Source: Chloroflexota bacterium
GTDB lineage: Bacteria; Chloroflexota; Chloroflexia; Thermomicrobiales; JADLAZ01
Length of the DNA stretch: 64,000 nucleotides
Reading direction: 5' to 3'
Assembly: GCA_020849725.1 (NCBI GenBank)
Contig: JADLAZ010000007.1
Span: forward strand, 25,665 to 89,664
A program made the position numbers and the translations under genes. Below the pieces are notes generated by a model. It was not told the DNA's origin, searched no databases, and saw only the letters and a program-made list of their open reading frames with translations. Below are positions 8,843 to 17,702 of the stretch, in pieces. Each line of letters starts with the position of its first letter. Within the stretch, counting starts at the first letter, position 1.

Positions 8843-9754
8843 TCAGTGTCCGGGCGCATCGTAGTCGTCGTAGAAGCCACGGCCGGTCTTGCGGCCCAGG
8901 TGTCCGGCGGCGACCAGCGTCTGGACGATGGCCGGCGGCGCATCGCGCGGGTCGCCGGACTCGGCGGCGTAATGCTCCTCGATTGCCAGGATGACGTCGA
9001 GGCCGATGCGATCCATCATCCGCAGCGGCCCATCGGGCATGTTCATGCCGATCTGGCAGGCCAGGTCGATCTCCTCAGCCGTGGCGATGCCACGCTCCAA
9101 CTGGGCGATCGCTTCGCGCTTGACCGCCCGCCAGATGCGGCCGTAGAGAAACCCGGTCACCTCACCGCGCAGGACCACCGGGCGCAGCCCCAGCCGCTCG
9201 GCTAACCCGGCGACCGTCGCCAGGCTGGCCGCCGAAGTCGCGCCGCAGGTCATGATCTCGAGGTAGGGCCGCCGCCAGGGGAAGTTGACGAAGTGGAAGT
9301 TGAGGACGCGGTCCGGCCGCGTCGTCGCGTCGGCCAGCAGCCGCGACCGGAACGACGACGAGTTAGTGGCCAGGATGGCAGCCGGCGGCGCGACCCGGTC
9401 GAGCGCGGCGAAGACCGCCTGCTTGAGCGGCACGGACTCGGGCACCGACTCGATGATGAAATCGGCCATACCGGCGGCGACGGTCAGGTCGGTCGTCGTC
9501 GTCAGCACGGCCAGCGCCTCGGCCGGCGCGCGGCTGTCGCCGCTCGCGGCCAGCGCCGCCAGTTGGGCTGTGATCTGGTCCCGTGCCCGAGCCAGCGCCG
9601 GTTCGGCTACATCGTGCAGCGCCACGGTGAAGCCGCGCGCCAGGCCCAGGCAAGCGATCTGCCAACCGAGCGTGCCCGCGCCGATCACCGCCAGCCGCGC
9701 GATAGCCTCGGCCGGCGCCGGCGTTACCGCCGTCGACAACTCCCTATTGGCCAC
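8843..9754 (-). CDS. 3-hydroxyacyl-CoA dehydrogenase family protein
   Basis: A GTG at 9754 with GAGAGGAG upstream gives 303 residues and begins just before the Rossmann fold. The frame is open further upstream without a ribosome site. LAVIGAGTLGWQIACLGLAR near residue 18 is the GxGxxG NAD-binding loop. ATNSSSFRS near 133 and NFHFVNFPWRRPYLEIM near 155 are the expected active-site strand and catalytic His region of the 3HCDH family. The C-terminal helical domain includes GFLYGRIWRAVKREAIAQL and GLDVILAIEEHY. It likely oxidises a 3-hydroxyacyl-CoA or a related beta-hydroxy acid with NAD. It is first gene of a two-gene operon with the CMD-family protein. Confidence 0.9.
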   Translation of the reverse strand: MANRELSTAVTPAPAEAIARLAVIGAGTLGWQIACLGLARGFTVALHDVAEPALARARDQITAQLAALAASGDSRAPAEALAVLTTTTDLTVAAGMADFIIESVPESVPLKQAVFAALDRVAPPAAILATNSSSFRSRLLADATTRPDRVLNFHFVNFPWRRPYLEIMTCGATSAASLATVAGLAERLGLRPVVLRGEVTGFLYGRIWRAVKREAIAQLERGIATAEEIDLACQIGMNMPDGPLRMMDRIGLDVILAIEEHYAAESGDPRDAPPAIVQTLVAAGHLGRKTGRGFYDDYDAPGH

Positions 9755-9795
9755 GTTTGCTCCTCTCTCATGCCAGCACGGCATTCTGCCCACCA

Positions 9796-9801
9796 GTGTA
9801 G
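9796..9801 (-). promoter_or_regulatory. Candidate -10 element TACACT
   Basis: On the minus strand TACACT lies 41 bases upstream of the GTG of the 3-hydroxyacyl-CoA dehydrogenase gene. There is no TG extension and only a weak TTCTCT at the -35 distance. Confidence 0.3.
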
Positions 9802-9974
9802 GCGCCAGCCGTTCACCAGAGAAGCTCTGACGCCCAGCCCTGCGCGCCATCCATGTCCTCTTCGGTTAGTCATCACCAGCCCACTCTATATTTGACACGA
9901 TGACTGATCTGTGGCATCAATGTCATCAAGTTGTCGATACAGTACATAACGCTATCATGAGGGGAGGGGAGACC

Positions 9975-10484
9975 ATGCCAGGCACTGCGACATCATGGGG
10001 CTGGTTGCGACGCATGTTGCTGCTCATCACGCTTGCCGCAGTACTCGCCACCGTTGGCATTGGGTTGGGCGTCGCGGTACTGTCTGCCGCCGTGCCGAGC
10101 GGTACGCTGTCAGCGTGCCTCGCGCCTTGGGGGGCGCTCACGCGGATCACGGCCAGCCCAACAGCGCCCGCGACATGTCCGAACGGGCAGCGGAAGGTGA
10201 CCTGGAACCTGGCGGGCACGACCGCTACGTCGCGCTATTACACGGTTGACAAGGAAGTGGTCTATTCGTTCGGTCCTGGGGCAGCAGAGATTGAGGGTCA
10301 GGCCGTGGAATGCAGGGACGGTGATGTCATCGTCGGCGGCGGCTACAATTTCAGCGCGCCGGGCATCGTCGTCGAAAGCCGGCCAGACAGCGACATTCAG
10401 TGGGTAGTATCGGTCGATACGCGCGTCTACCCGTTCGCTGTCGGCGGCTGGCTCTATGCGCGGTGCGCCGACCTGACTCCGTGA
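9975..10484 (+). CDS. Secreted or membrane-anchored protein of unknown function
   Basis: The ATG at 9975 follows a GGGGAGGGGAGA run and gives 169 residues; earlier in-frame starts lack a ribosome site. Residues 12-38 form a basic-then-hydrophobic segment (WLRRMLLLITLAAVLATVGIG) that acts as a signal or anchor. The rest is a small extracytoplasmic domain with four Cys in mature positions and a GDVIVGGGYNF motif, a glycine turn seen in several secreted beta-rich proteins. I do not recognise the family. The upstream 80 bases are unusually AT-rich for this window and include a perfect TTGACA at 9892-9897, though the -10 at the right distance is poor. Confidence 0.6.
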   Translation: MPGTATSWGWLRRMLLLITLAAVLATVGIGLGVAVLSAAVPSGTLSACLAPWGALTRITASPTAPATCPNGQRKVTWNLAGTTATSRYYTVDKEVVYSFGPGAAEIEGQAVECRDGDVIVGGGYNFSAPGIVVESRPDSDIQWVVSVDTRVYPFAVGGWLYARCADLTP

Positions 10485-10802
10485 CGGTGCATGCTGACCC
10501 GACGCGATCGGTCCGTGGCACGGCTGCGCTGCCCGCCGATGTGCCGGTCGGCTGAGCGCGCCGCAGTTGGGGGCGCCGCCGGCATTGTGCGCCGACGACG
10601 ACCCGTCCCTGGGAGCCCCCAATCGCCGCCGCCGCCGCCGCCAGCCTCTGTGTCCCGGTTTCGGCCGCCAGCGGCCGCGCGCCCTGGCACACCGGCCATC
10701 GTTTGGGGTATAGAGTCAGAGCGAGCACAGCGGCTGCGTCGCTGACCCGGCACGGGCACAGTGCTCGACGGGACCGCGTGCGCTTCGTCTACCGGAGAAG
10801 CT
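10485..10802. other. Intergenic region with a short GCC-triplet tract
   Basis: This spacer of 318 bases has no supported gene. It contains a (GCC)6 trinucleotide run at 10625-10642. The open frames across it on both strands have composition-driven Arg/Pro/Ala-rich translations and no ribosome sites. Confidence 0.5.
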
Positions 10803-13319
10803 ATGGCCGCCGTGCCGTATCAGGCGCCTGAACCGCCGCGATCGATGCTGCTCGGCACCGGTCTGCTAGCGCTGACGATCCTGATGGTGCAGGTGGTGCT
10901 GGTGCGCATCTTCTCGGTGACGATGTGGTACCACTTCGCCTTTATGTCGATTTCACTGGCGCTGTTCGGCGCGGCCGTCGGCGGTGTCGTGGTCTACCTG
11001 CTGCCACGAGTCTTCCCGCTGCTGCCGGGGCGAGCCGAGAGCCGGGCGGCGCTGGCGGCGCTGCTGTTCGGCCTCAGTGCGGTCGGGGCGGTGGCGATCC
11101 ACCTGGCGACGCCTTTCCGGGTCGTAGCAGCAGCCAGCAGCGTCGGCCAATTGGCCTGGCTGTACGTCGACCTGGCGATTCCGTTCTTTTTCGGCGGGCT
11201 GGCGATGGCGCTGCTGCTGTCGACCTATCCGGCGCGCATCGGCCAGGTCTACTTCGCCGATCTGCTCGGCGCCGGCCTGGGCTGCCTGCTGGCGATCCCG
11301 GCGCTCAATATGCTGGGCGGGCCGGGCGCGGTGCTGCTGGTGGCGGCGCTGGCGCTGGTAGCGGCACTGGCGCTGGCGCACACCGCCGGCTGGCACAGGC
11401 TGGCGCGGGTCGGCCTGGCCGCCAGCGCCAGCCTGCTGGTGGTGCTGGCGGTGCTGAACCCGATCCTGGGCCTGCTGCGGGTGCAGTACGCTAAGGGCGC
11501 ACCGCAGATCGACCTTGCTCATGAGCGGTGGAATTTCTTCTCCCGCATCACCGTCCTCGGCGATGGCGCCGCCGGGCCAGGGCTGCCGATCACCTGGGCG
11601 CTGAGCAGCGCCTACCGTGGCCAGAACCCCGGCGCCCGCTGGCTGCTGATCGACGGCGAGGCCGGCACGCCAATCGCCCGCTTCGACGGCCGCGATCTGC
11701 AACCGCTGCGCTACCTGCAGTATGACCTGAGCGCCCTGGCCTACCGGCTGCAGCAGCCGGAGGCCGGGCCGGTGCTGATCATCGGTCCCGGCGGTGGGCG
11801 CGACATCCTGACCGCGCGCAGCTTCGGCCGGCCCGACATCACGGCTGTTGAGATCAACCCGCTGATCGTCGACACCGTCAATCGCGTCTTTGGCGACTAC
11901 ACCGGGCGACCGTATCAGTTGCCCGGCGTGCGCACCGTCATCGCCGACGCCCGCTCCTTTCTGGCGCACGCACCGGCCGATGAGCGCTACGCGCTGATCC
12001 AGGCGACGCTGATCGACACCTGGGCCTCGTCCAGCTCCGGCGCGTTCGTGCTGAGCGAGAATTTCCTCTACACGCGCGAGGCGTTTGCCGACTACTACCG
12101 CCACCTGACCGACGACGGCCTGCTGACGGTGTCGCGCTGGTACTACCGCGACCAGCCGGCCGAGGCGCTGCGACTGCTGGTGCTGACGCTGGCCGCCTGG
12201 GGGGACATGGGTGTCGCCAACCCGGATCAGCACGTGGCGATGGTGGCACTGGAGCGGCCGAACACGCCGATGGGGCTGGCGACGATCATCGCCCGGCGCA
12301 CGCCGTTCACGCCGGCCGAGATCGACCGGCTGCGCAGCCAGACCGCCGACCTGGGCTTCACGCTGCTCTACGCACCCGGCCTGCCACCGACGGTCAGCCA
12401 GGTCGGTGACCTGATGGCTCTCCCCGAACCGGAGCGGGCAGCGTTCATCCGTGACTACTATCTCAACATCCAGCCGCCGAGCGACGACACGCCGTTCTTC
12501 TTCAACCTGCTGCGGCCGCGGGATTTCCTGGCCACCGAGCGCATCGGCGGCCTGCCAATGCCCCAGAACCTGCAGGCGGTGACGACGCTGGTGGTGCTGC
12601 TGGGCGTTGTCGTCGTCCTGAGCTTGCTGACGATCGGCCTGCCGCTGCTGGTGCGGCTGCGGTGGCGGCGGCGCAGCGGCGCGCCGCCGCTCACCGGCCA
12701 GGGACTGTCGTTCCTGGGCTACGCTGCCTGCCTCGGCCTGGGCTTCATGCTCGTCGAGACGACGCTGATGCAGCGCTTTATCCTGTTCCTCGGCCAGCCG
12801 GTCTACGCGCTGGCGGTGATTCTGTTCTCGCTGCTCATTTTCAGTGGCGGCGGCAGTTGGCTCACCGGCCGGCTGGCGCCAAGGCGGCTGGCGGAGGCGC
12901 AACGGCTGGCGCTCGGCGCTGTCATCGCCGCCATCCTGCTCTACAGCGTCGGGCTGCCGCCGGTGCTGCGGACGCTGCTGGGGCTGCCAGAGTGGGGGCG
13001 GATCGTGGCGACGGTGCTGCTGATCGCGCCGCTGGGGCTGGCGCTCGGCATGCCTTTCCCGCTCGGCGTGCGCCTGGCCGGCGAGCGGCAGGACCAGCCG
13101 CTGATCCCCTGGGCCTGGGCGATCAACGGCGCCGCCAGCGTGCTAGCCTCGGTCGGCGGCATCACGCTGGCGCTGGCGCGCGGCTTCACCTGGGTCTTCG
13201 TGCTGGCGGCCGTCATCTACGGCGTGGCGCTGCTGCTGGCCACGCTGTCGCTCCTCCAGCGCCGCCCGGCGCGACTGCCTTCCGGCAGCCCCGCTGCCGG
13301 TCTGCCGCTGGCCCACTGA
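10803..13319 (+). CDS. Membrane-fused spermidine synthase-like protein
   Basis: The ATG at 10803 has CCGGAGAAG upstream; an earlier in-frame ATG at 10761 is less well supported. The 838-residue protein has three parts: about seven helices (residues 14-240), a soluble SAM-methyltransferase-fold domain (about 260-590), and about seven more helices (about 595-825). The soluble part shows GPVLIIGPGGGRDILTA, TAVEINPLIVD and VIADARSFLAHAP, which are the nucleotide-binding glycine loop, acidic residue and following strand of polyamine aminopropyltransferases. Such membrane-sandwiched spermidine synthase-like proteins are known in Chloroflexota and others, but their substrate is unproven. The gene converges with the next large membrane protein. 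Confidence 0.82.
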   Translation: MAAVPYQAPEPPRSMLLGTGLLALTILMVQVVLVRIFSVTMWYHFAFMSISLALFGAAVGGVVVYLLPRVFPLLPGRAESRAALAALLFGLSAVGAVAIHLATPFRVVAAASSVGQLAWLYVDLAIPFFFGGLAMALLLSTYPARIGQVYFADLLGAGLGCLLAIPALNMLGGPGAVLLVAALALVAALALAHTAGWHRLARVGLAASASLLVVLAVLNPILGLLRVQYAKGAPQIDLAHERWNFFSRITVLGDGAAGPGLPITWALSSAYRGQNPGARWLLIDGEAGTPIARFDGRDLQPLRYLQYDLSALAYRLQQPEAGPVLIIGPGGGRDILTARSFGRPDITAVEINPLIVDTVNRVFGDYTGRPYQLPGVRTVIADARSFLAHAPADERYALIQATLIDTWASSSSGAFVLSENFLYTREAFADYYRHLTDDGLLTVSRWYYRDQPAEALRLLVLTLAAWGDMGVANPDQHVAMVALERPNTPMGLATIIARRTPFTPAEIDRLRSQTADLGFTLLYAPGLPPTVSQVGDLMALPEPERAAFIRDYYLNIQPPSDDTPFFFNLLRPRDFLATERIGGLPMPQNLQAVTTLVVLLGVVVVLSLLTIGLPLLVRLRWRRRSGAPPLTGQGLSFLGYAACLGLGFMLVETTLMQRFILFLGQPVYALAVILFSLLIFSGGGSWLTGRLAPRRLAEAQRLALGAVIAAILLYSVGLPPVLRTLLGLPEWGRIVATVLLIAPLGLALGMPFPLGVRLAGERQDQPLIPWAWAINGAASVLASVGGITLALARGFTWVFVLAAVIYGVALLLATLSLLQRRPARLPSGSPAAGLPLAH

Positions 13320-13332
13320 GACATGCCCGCGA

Positions 13333-15459
13333 TCACGCGCCGGCCATCACCTGCACCTGGGACACGGCGATCGACAGCAGCCGGGGGTCGGCGCCCTGGC
13401 CGAGCGCGGCCGGCGCATCGGCCCCATCGAGGGAGCGCAGTGTCAGGCGGGTCGTGCCGGCGGCCGCCGGCAGCGCGATGGTGTGCGTGCCCGGCGCGAC
13501 AGTGATGGTCAGCGTCGTCAGTGGCCGATCATCGGCGAGCACCGCCACCTGGCGCGGCCGGGCGAAGGCGTGGGCACTGAAGGTCAGCGTCGCTGGCGCG
13601 ACCGCCGGGCGGTCCAACCGCAGGTCTGCCGCGGCCGTCATCCAGCGCTCTGGTCCGTCCGGCCGCGTCTCGGGCGCGTGCCAGCCGCCGGCCAGCGCCA
13701 GCACCGGCACGGGCGCGGCCGGCGGCACCCGGTAGAGCGCGCCGGTGTCGTTCTGCCAGTCGGGACCAGCGACGCCGAGCAGCGCCTGCACGCGCCGGCG
13801 CAGCGTCGCCTCGGATGGCGCCGGCCGATCGTCGTCGGGTCGGTAGTACGGCGGCCGATAGACGACGATTGCCTGGAATCGGTAGGTGGCCAGCACGCCG
13901 AGCGCGTCCGGCGTTGGGACAATGTCTGGCCCGTCGCCCGACCACATCAAGTCGGCGATGACCGGCGTGCGCGCCAGGAACAGCTTGGGCATTTGCCGGG
14001 CGATGTAGCCACTGGTGATCGGGCGCTGGTGCAGCAACTGGAAGAACATCCGCGGTGAATCATCGGCCAGATAGGGCAGCTCCAGCACCGCGCCATCGCC
14101 CGCGACGGCCGCGATCTGCTCGGCCAGGTCCGGCGGCAGCGGCGCGGTGCTGGGAAACGGCGTCGGCAGCGCCTCGAACAGCAGCAGGGCCGACAGGCCG
14201 ATCGCGGTCGCACCAGCGGCGCGAGATCCCCAGCGCCGGCGCGCGGCAGCCATCACGACGGCCAGCCCGATGCCAGCCAGCACCGCCGTTGCCAGCGCCA
14301 CCAGCACCGCGAAGCGCGCCGGTGTGCGCATCAGGCTGACCAGCGGGGCATCGGCCAGCAGCGCGAACGGGCCCGGCGCCCCCAGGACGACGCCGCCCAC
14401 CTGCGGCCAGGGGCCGAGCGACAGCAGCAATCCGGCCAGTCCGATGCCACCCCACAGCCCGACACCCGGCCGCCGCGCCGCTAGCGCCACGGCCGCCAGC
14501 ACCAGCACCGTCAGCCCCAGGCCGACGCGCCCTTCGGTTGGCGCGCCAAGCGGATGCTCGACCAGCCAGGCGCTGACCTGGCGGCCCCACAGCGGATGCA
14601 GGAGTTGTGGCACGGTGTAGGCGGCCAGATCGGCGGCATACTCAGTCTGCTCGGCACGATACTTGGTCAGGTCGGCGGCCGTGACGGTCGCACCCTGGCG
14701 CGTGGCAGCCACCGCCAGCGGCAGCAGCAGCAGCCCGAAGCCGACCGCGATCAGGCCGAGCGTGCGGCCGCGCCGCGCCGCCTGCCGCCAACTGCCGGCA
14801 GTCGCCAGCCGCTCGACCAGAACAACGGCGCCGGCGACCGCCAGAAACAGGACGAATTGCAGCTCGACCAGCGCCGCCGCCGCCAGTCCGACCACCGCCA
14901 GCAGCCCGTCGCGCCAGCGGCCGCTGTCGCTGGCCCGCAGCAGCAGCAGGATCGCCAGCGGCAGCCAGCCGGCGTTCATTAGATTCAGGTGGCCAACCCG
15001 CAATTGGTGCAGCACCCACGGCGCGGCGGCGAAGGCCACGCCGGCCAGCGCCGCGCCAGCCGGGCTGGTCCAGCGCCGCGCCAGCCTGTAGGTCGCCAGC
15101 CCGGCCAGCGCTAGCGCGGCGATGGCCGTCACATTGTAGGCGACTGTCGCGCCCCACAGCCACCCGACTGGCGCTGCCAGCAGGCCGGCCAGCGGCGTCA
15201 GCGTGTGCAGGTAGAGCGCCACGCCGTCGGGATAGAAGAGCCAGTGCGTCTCGAACGGGCTGGTCCGCAACGTGCCGAGCGCGAAACGCACCCACCACAG
15301 ACTCCAGGCGTGGACCCAGATATCCAGCGGCCGGTTGCCGGCGAAGCGGTCGCCCAGGTGCAGCGCCAGTGGCCAGGTTAGGCCAATCGCCAGCAGCGCG
15401 AAGCCAGCCACTGGCGCGGCGACGTCGATCACGCGCCGCTTGTCGGCCATGCCTTTCAT
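13333..15459 (-). CDS. Polytopic membrane protein, GT-C glycosyltransferase-like
   Basis: The 708-residue frame starts with ATG at 15459; a second ATG at 15450 is possible and neither has a strong ribosome site. About eleven helices fill residues 15-430, followed by a soluble C-terminal region of about 270 residues. The first periplasmic loop carries FAGNRPLDIWVHAWSLWW and HWLFYPDGVALYLHT. An acidic residue after helix 1 and repeated helices with short loops are typical of GT-C transferases that use lipid-linked sugars. I therefore infer a mannosyltransferase-like or related envelope enzyme, without certainty. An extended -10 lies 57 bases upstream and overlaps the divergent promoter of the VOC gene. 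Confidence 0.6.
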   Translation of the reverse strand: MKGMADKRRVIDVAAPVAGFALLAIGLTWPLALHLGDRFAGNRPLDIWVHAWSLWWVRFALGTLRTSPFETHWLFYPDGVALYLHTLTPLAGLLAAPVGWLWGATVAYNVTAIAALALAGLATYRLARRWTSPAGAALAGVAFAAAPWVLHQLRVGHLNLMNAGWLPLAILLLLRASDSGRWRDGLLAVVGLAAAALVELQFVLFLAVAGAVVLVERLATAGSWRQAARRGRTLGLIAVGFGLLLLPLAVAATRQGATVTAADLTKYRAEQTEYAADLAAYTVPQLLHPLWGRQVSAWLVEHPLGAPTEGRVGLGLTVLVLAAVALAARRPGVGLWGGIGLAGLLLSLGPWPQVGGVVLGAPGPFALLADAPLVSLMRTPARFAVLVALATAVLAGIGLAVVMAAARRRWGSRAAGATAIGLSALLLFEALPTPFPSTAPLPPDLAEQIAAVAGDGAVLELPYLADDSPRMFFQLLHQRPITSGYIARQMPKLFLARTPVIADLMWSGDGPDIVPTPDALGVLATYRFQAIVVYRPPYYRPDDDRPAPSEATLRRRVQALLGVAGPDWQNDTGALYRVPPAAPVPVLALAGGWHAPETRPDGPERWMTAAADLRLDRPAVAPATLTFSAHAFARPRQVAVLADDRPLTTLTITVAPGTHTIALPAAAGTTRLTLRSLDGADAPAALGQGADPRLLSIAVSQVQVMAGA

Positions 15460-15515
15460 CTACCGTGCGTCATCTGCTGCTCTCCACGTCAGCGCCAGCC
15501 ATCGCCGGACCGCTC

Positions 15516-15525
15516 ATGATACCAT
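15516..15525. promoter_or_regulatory. Overlapping divergent extended -10 elements
   Basis: The ten bases ATGATACCAT read TGATACCAT on the plus strand (15517-15525) and TGGTATCAT on the minus strand (15524-15516). Each is an extended -10 facing one of the two divergent genes. Only one polymerase could occupy the site at a time, so the two promoters may compete. Confidence 0.45.
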
Positions 15526-15564
15526 CGGGCCGCGTCGCCGCCGGCCACTGACGGCCGGCCTATG

Positions 15565-15577
15565 CCCCCCCCCCCCC
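15565..15577 (+). repeat. Poly(C)13 homopolymer tract in the VOC gene leader
   Basis: Thirteen consecutive C residues lie between the candidate promoter at 15517 and the ribosome site of the gene at 15600. Such tracts slip during replication and can alter leader length. It is the longest single-base run I noticed in the window. Confidence 0.9.
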
Positions 15578-15599
15578 GCCATCCCGGAGGAGTTCGCTG

Positions 15600-16334
15600 A
15601 TGACCATGACCGATCGCCCGACTATCCCGCTGACACTGGAGGTCAACGGCGTTGCCTATCCGATGATGGTGGACCCGCGCGGCATCTTCCACGAGGCCCT
15701 GCACCACCATCTGCCGCCCGAGCTGACCCAGGGCCACAAGGTGACGATCGCGACGCCGGCCGGCGATGAGGTCTACCCGGATATGTTTATCGGCGAGAGC
15801 GTGCGCCATTTCGGCGTCGACCGCTTCATCGTCACCGCCCGGCCACTCAGCCCGGCCGACCGGCCGTTCCGCACCATCGGTTTCGACCACCTGGCGATCA
15901 CCGTCGCCGACCGCGAAGGCGCGCGGGCCTTCTTCGCCGATGTCCTCGGCATGCAGGTCATGCGCCACGACCCGCACCTGACGGTGCTGACGACCGGGCC
16001 GACATCGCTGTTCCTGTTCGACGCCTACGTCGAGCAGCCGATGACCGACCCCATCCCGTCACGCTGGCACCATCTCGGCTTCGTCGTCGACGATCTGGAG
16101 GCGGCCTACCACCACCTGCGTGCCCACGCGCCTGACATCGCCAGCGACTACATCCTGCTGGAGCGGGCCGAGCGCTGGTCGCTCTACTTTCACTACCGCA
16201 ACGGCGACGCCAACCTGATGGTCCAACTCTCGGAGATCAAGGCCGACCGGCGTGGTTTTGTCGCCCCCCAGCGCATCACCGACTATCTCTACGACTACGC
16301 CCAGGGCCGCTACGGCGTCCGCTTCAACGAGTAG
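15600..16334 (+). CDS. VOC family (glyoxalase-fold) protein with extra N-terminal domain
   Basis: The ATG at 15600 follows GGAGGAG and gives 244 residues. Residues 1-88 form an unassigned beta-rich domain (PLTLEVNGVAYPMMVDPRG). It superficially resembles a ferredoxin-like small-subunit N-terminus but has no cysteine. Residues 92-205 are a VOC domain: GFDHLAITVADREGARAFF gives the first metal His, SRWHHLGFVVDDLEAAYHHL a second, and LYFHYRNGDANLMVQL a later strand. It is probably a metal-dependent dioxygenase, isomerase or lyase. The substrate is unknown and no pathway partner is adjacent. The poly(C) tract in its leader is its most unusual feature. Confidence 0.8.
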   Translation: MTMTDRPTIPLTLEVNGVAYPMMVDPRGIFHEALHHHLPPELTQGHKVTIATPAGDEVYPDMFIGESVRHFGVDRFIVTARPLSPADRPFRTIGFDHLAITVADREGARAFFADVLGMQVMRHDPHLTVLTTGPTSLFLFDAYVEQPMTDPIPSRWHHLGFVVDDLEAAYHHLRAHAPDIASDYILLERAERWSLYFHYRNGDANLMVQLSEIKADRRGFVAPQRITDYLYDYAQGRYGVRFNE

Positions 16335-16403
16335 CATGGGGGGCTGGTGCTGGGTGGTGGGGGTGGGAACGTTGGCTGAGCGGAGCCGAAGCTTGCGAGC
16401 GGC

Positions 16404-16508
16404 GCCCTCACTCTCGCCCTCTCCCGGCGCGGGAGAGGGGATCGGCCGGGGTGCTGGACCGCTGCGGGTTCCCTTGCCCACCGTGGTGGGCAAGGGCGAG
16501 AGTGAGGG
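16404..16508. repeat. REP/BIME-like nested palindromic element, copy 2
   Basis: Outer arms CCCTCACTCTCGCCCT (16405-16420) and AGGGCGAGAGTGAGGG (16493-16508) are perfect inverted repeats. Inside are two further perfect hairpins: CCCTCTCCC/GGGAGAGGG (16417-16439) and CCCTTGCCCACC/GGTGGGCAAGGG (16471-16496). The whole could fold as a cruciform or three-way junction in DNA or RNA. It separates the VOC gene from the operon that starts at 16614. Confidence 0.7.
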
Positions 16509-16536
16509 TCCTTCATACGCTCCAGCACCCATACGG

Positions 16537-16542
16537 TATAGT
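16537..16542 (+). promoter_or_regulatory. -10 element TATAGT upstream of the AAA/R3H-tmk operon
   Basis: TATAGT lies 71 bases before the GTG at 16614. The only -35-like hexamer, TTCATA at 16512, is spaced 19 bases away, so the assignment is tentative. Confidence 0.3.
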
Positions 16543-16613
16543 TGACCCAGGCACGAGCCGGTCACGCAGCATCGCGCCGCGCGCCGCGCGTGCCCCGGGG
16601 GTGGAGGCGCCGC

Positions 16614-17621
16614 GTGTACATCCGCTCGGTGCGGCTGGCGGATCTGGCTCGCTTTGGACACCTCAGCCAGCGCGTACTCCGGCTCGCTGAGCCGGAGGTG
16701 AGTGTCGTCGGACGGACGCCGTTCGAGACGTCGGTGCGCAGTTGGCTGCCGGTGCGCAGCGGCTTGCGCACGTTCGTCCTCGGCGATGACCGCACGCGCG
16801 CCTTTGTCCAGGTCGCCGCCCGCGATCGCGGCCCCATCTGGGACGTCGTCGCCATCGGCAGCGAGGCCGACATCGCCGATCAGGTGCCGCTGGATGACCC
16901 GGCCCACCCGTGGGTCCTGCTGCTGACGTCGGCGGCGGTGCTGGCCACGCGCCGCCGCGTCACCCGGTTGCTAGCGCGCGTCCCTGAGATGACCGAGGAG
17001 ATCGCCTGCTTCCGTCAGGCCGGCTGGCAGCCCTACGGACGTGAGACGATCTTTGTCCGCGAGTTCGCTGCTGGCGATCGGGTGGCCGACGCGACGCACG
17101 AGCCGCGCACCCAGCGCAACGGCGACGCCTGGGCCATCCACCGCCTCTACTTCCAGACGGCTCCCCGCCAGACGCAGGACGCCGAGGCCCACACCAGCAA
17201 TCGCTGGGAATTGCGCCCGCGGCGGCCGGGTGGCCCACGCGAGCAGGGTTGGCTGCTCGAAGAAGGGGCCGAGGCGCTGGCGTACACGCGCGCCCTTAGT
17301 TGGCGCAAGGCCCACTCCGTCGAGTGGCTGTTCGCGCCCGACCATCGCGAGGTCCTGCCGCGGCTGGTGCGCCAGACGCTGGCGCGGCTGCCGGCCGCGC
17401 CACGCGACCGCGTCTACTGGCGACTGCCCGACTATCAGCAGGAGGCCGAACCGGCCCTGCGAGAGGCCGGCTTCAGTCCGATCGGCAGCCAGGCGCTGCT
17501 GGTCAAGTATCTGGCGGTCAAAGCGGCCGCGCGCGAGCGCAGCTTCGTGCCGGCGACGCGCGCCAAGGGCCGGCGCGTGCCGTCGGCCCAGTCGTATTTG
17601 CGGCGTGCCGGCGAGCGCTAG
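16614..17621 (+). CDS. Conserved hypothetical protein, GNAT-like
   Basis: A GTG at 16614 with GGAGG 7 bases upstream starts a 335-residue protein (VYIRSVRLADLARFGHLSQR). The translated frame upstream is Arg-rich and unsupported. The overall pattern, two beta-alpha halves with VFVREF-like and WLFAPDHREVLPRLVRQTL segments, resembles a tandem N-acetyltransferase (GNAT) fold. A clear acetyl-CoA loop (RxxGxG/A) is not visible, so activity is uncertain. The C-terminal 25 residues are strongly basic. It is the first gene of a five-gene run with the AAA/R3H protein, tmk, the c-di-AMP receptor and a zinc-ribbon protein, with an 81-base gap before the second gene. Confidence 0.6.
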   Translation: MYIRSVRLADLARFGHLSQRVLRLAEPEVSVVGRTPFETSVRSWLPVRSGLRTFVLGDDRTRAFVQVAARDRGPIWDVVAIGSEADIADQVPLDDPAHPWVLLLTSAAVLATRRRVTRLLARVPEMTEEIACFRQAGWQPYGRETIFVREFAAGDRVADATHEPRTQRNGDAWAIHRLYFQTAPRQTQDAEAHTSNRWELRPRRPGGPREQGWLLEEGAEALAYTRALSWRKAHSVEWLFAPDHREVLPRLVRQTLARLPAAPRDRVYWRLPDYQQEAEPALREAGFSPIGSQALLVKYLAVKAAARERSFVPATRAKGRRVPSAQSYLRRAGER

Positions 17622-17702
17622 CCGGCAGCCTAGCCCGGCCTCGGCCTGGCGCGTGCGATCTCAGCCCACGCGCTGGCGGAGCGCCCCCAGGGATATGGGA
17701 TC

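Noticed and set aside
9892..9920. A perfect TTGACA as a -35 for the gene at 9975
   Set aside because: The hexamer at 17 or 18 bases spacing is CATCAA or ATCAAT, which is poor; I mention it only within the gene entry.
10625..10642. The (GCC)6 run as a functional microsatellite
   Set aside because: It lies in a GC-rich spacer with no promoter or gene next to it; chance is sufficient.
10953..12902. A 649-codon minus-strand open frame opposite the spermidine-synthase-like gene
   Set aside because: Its translation is a Gln/Arg/His-rich, low-complexity product without motifs, caused by the codon bias of the real plus-strand gene.
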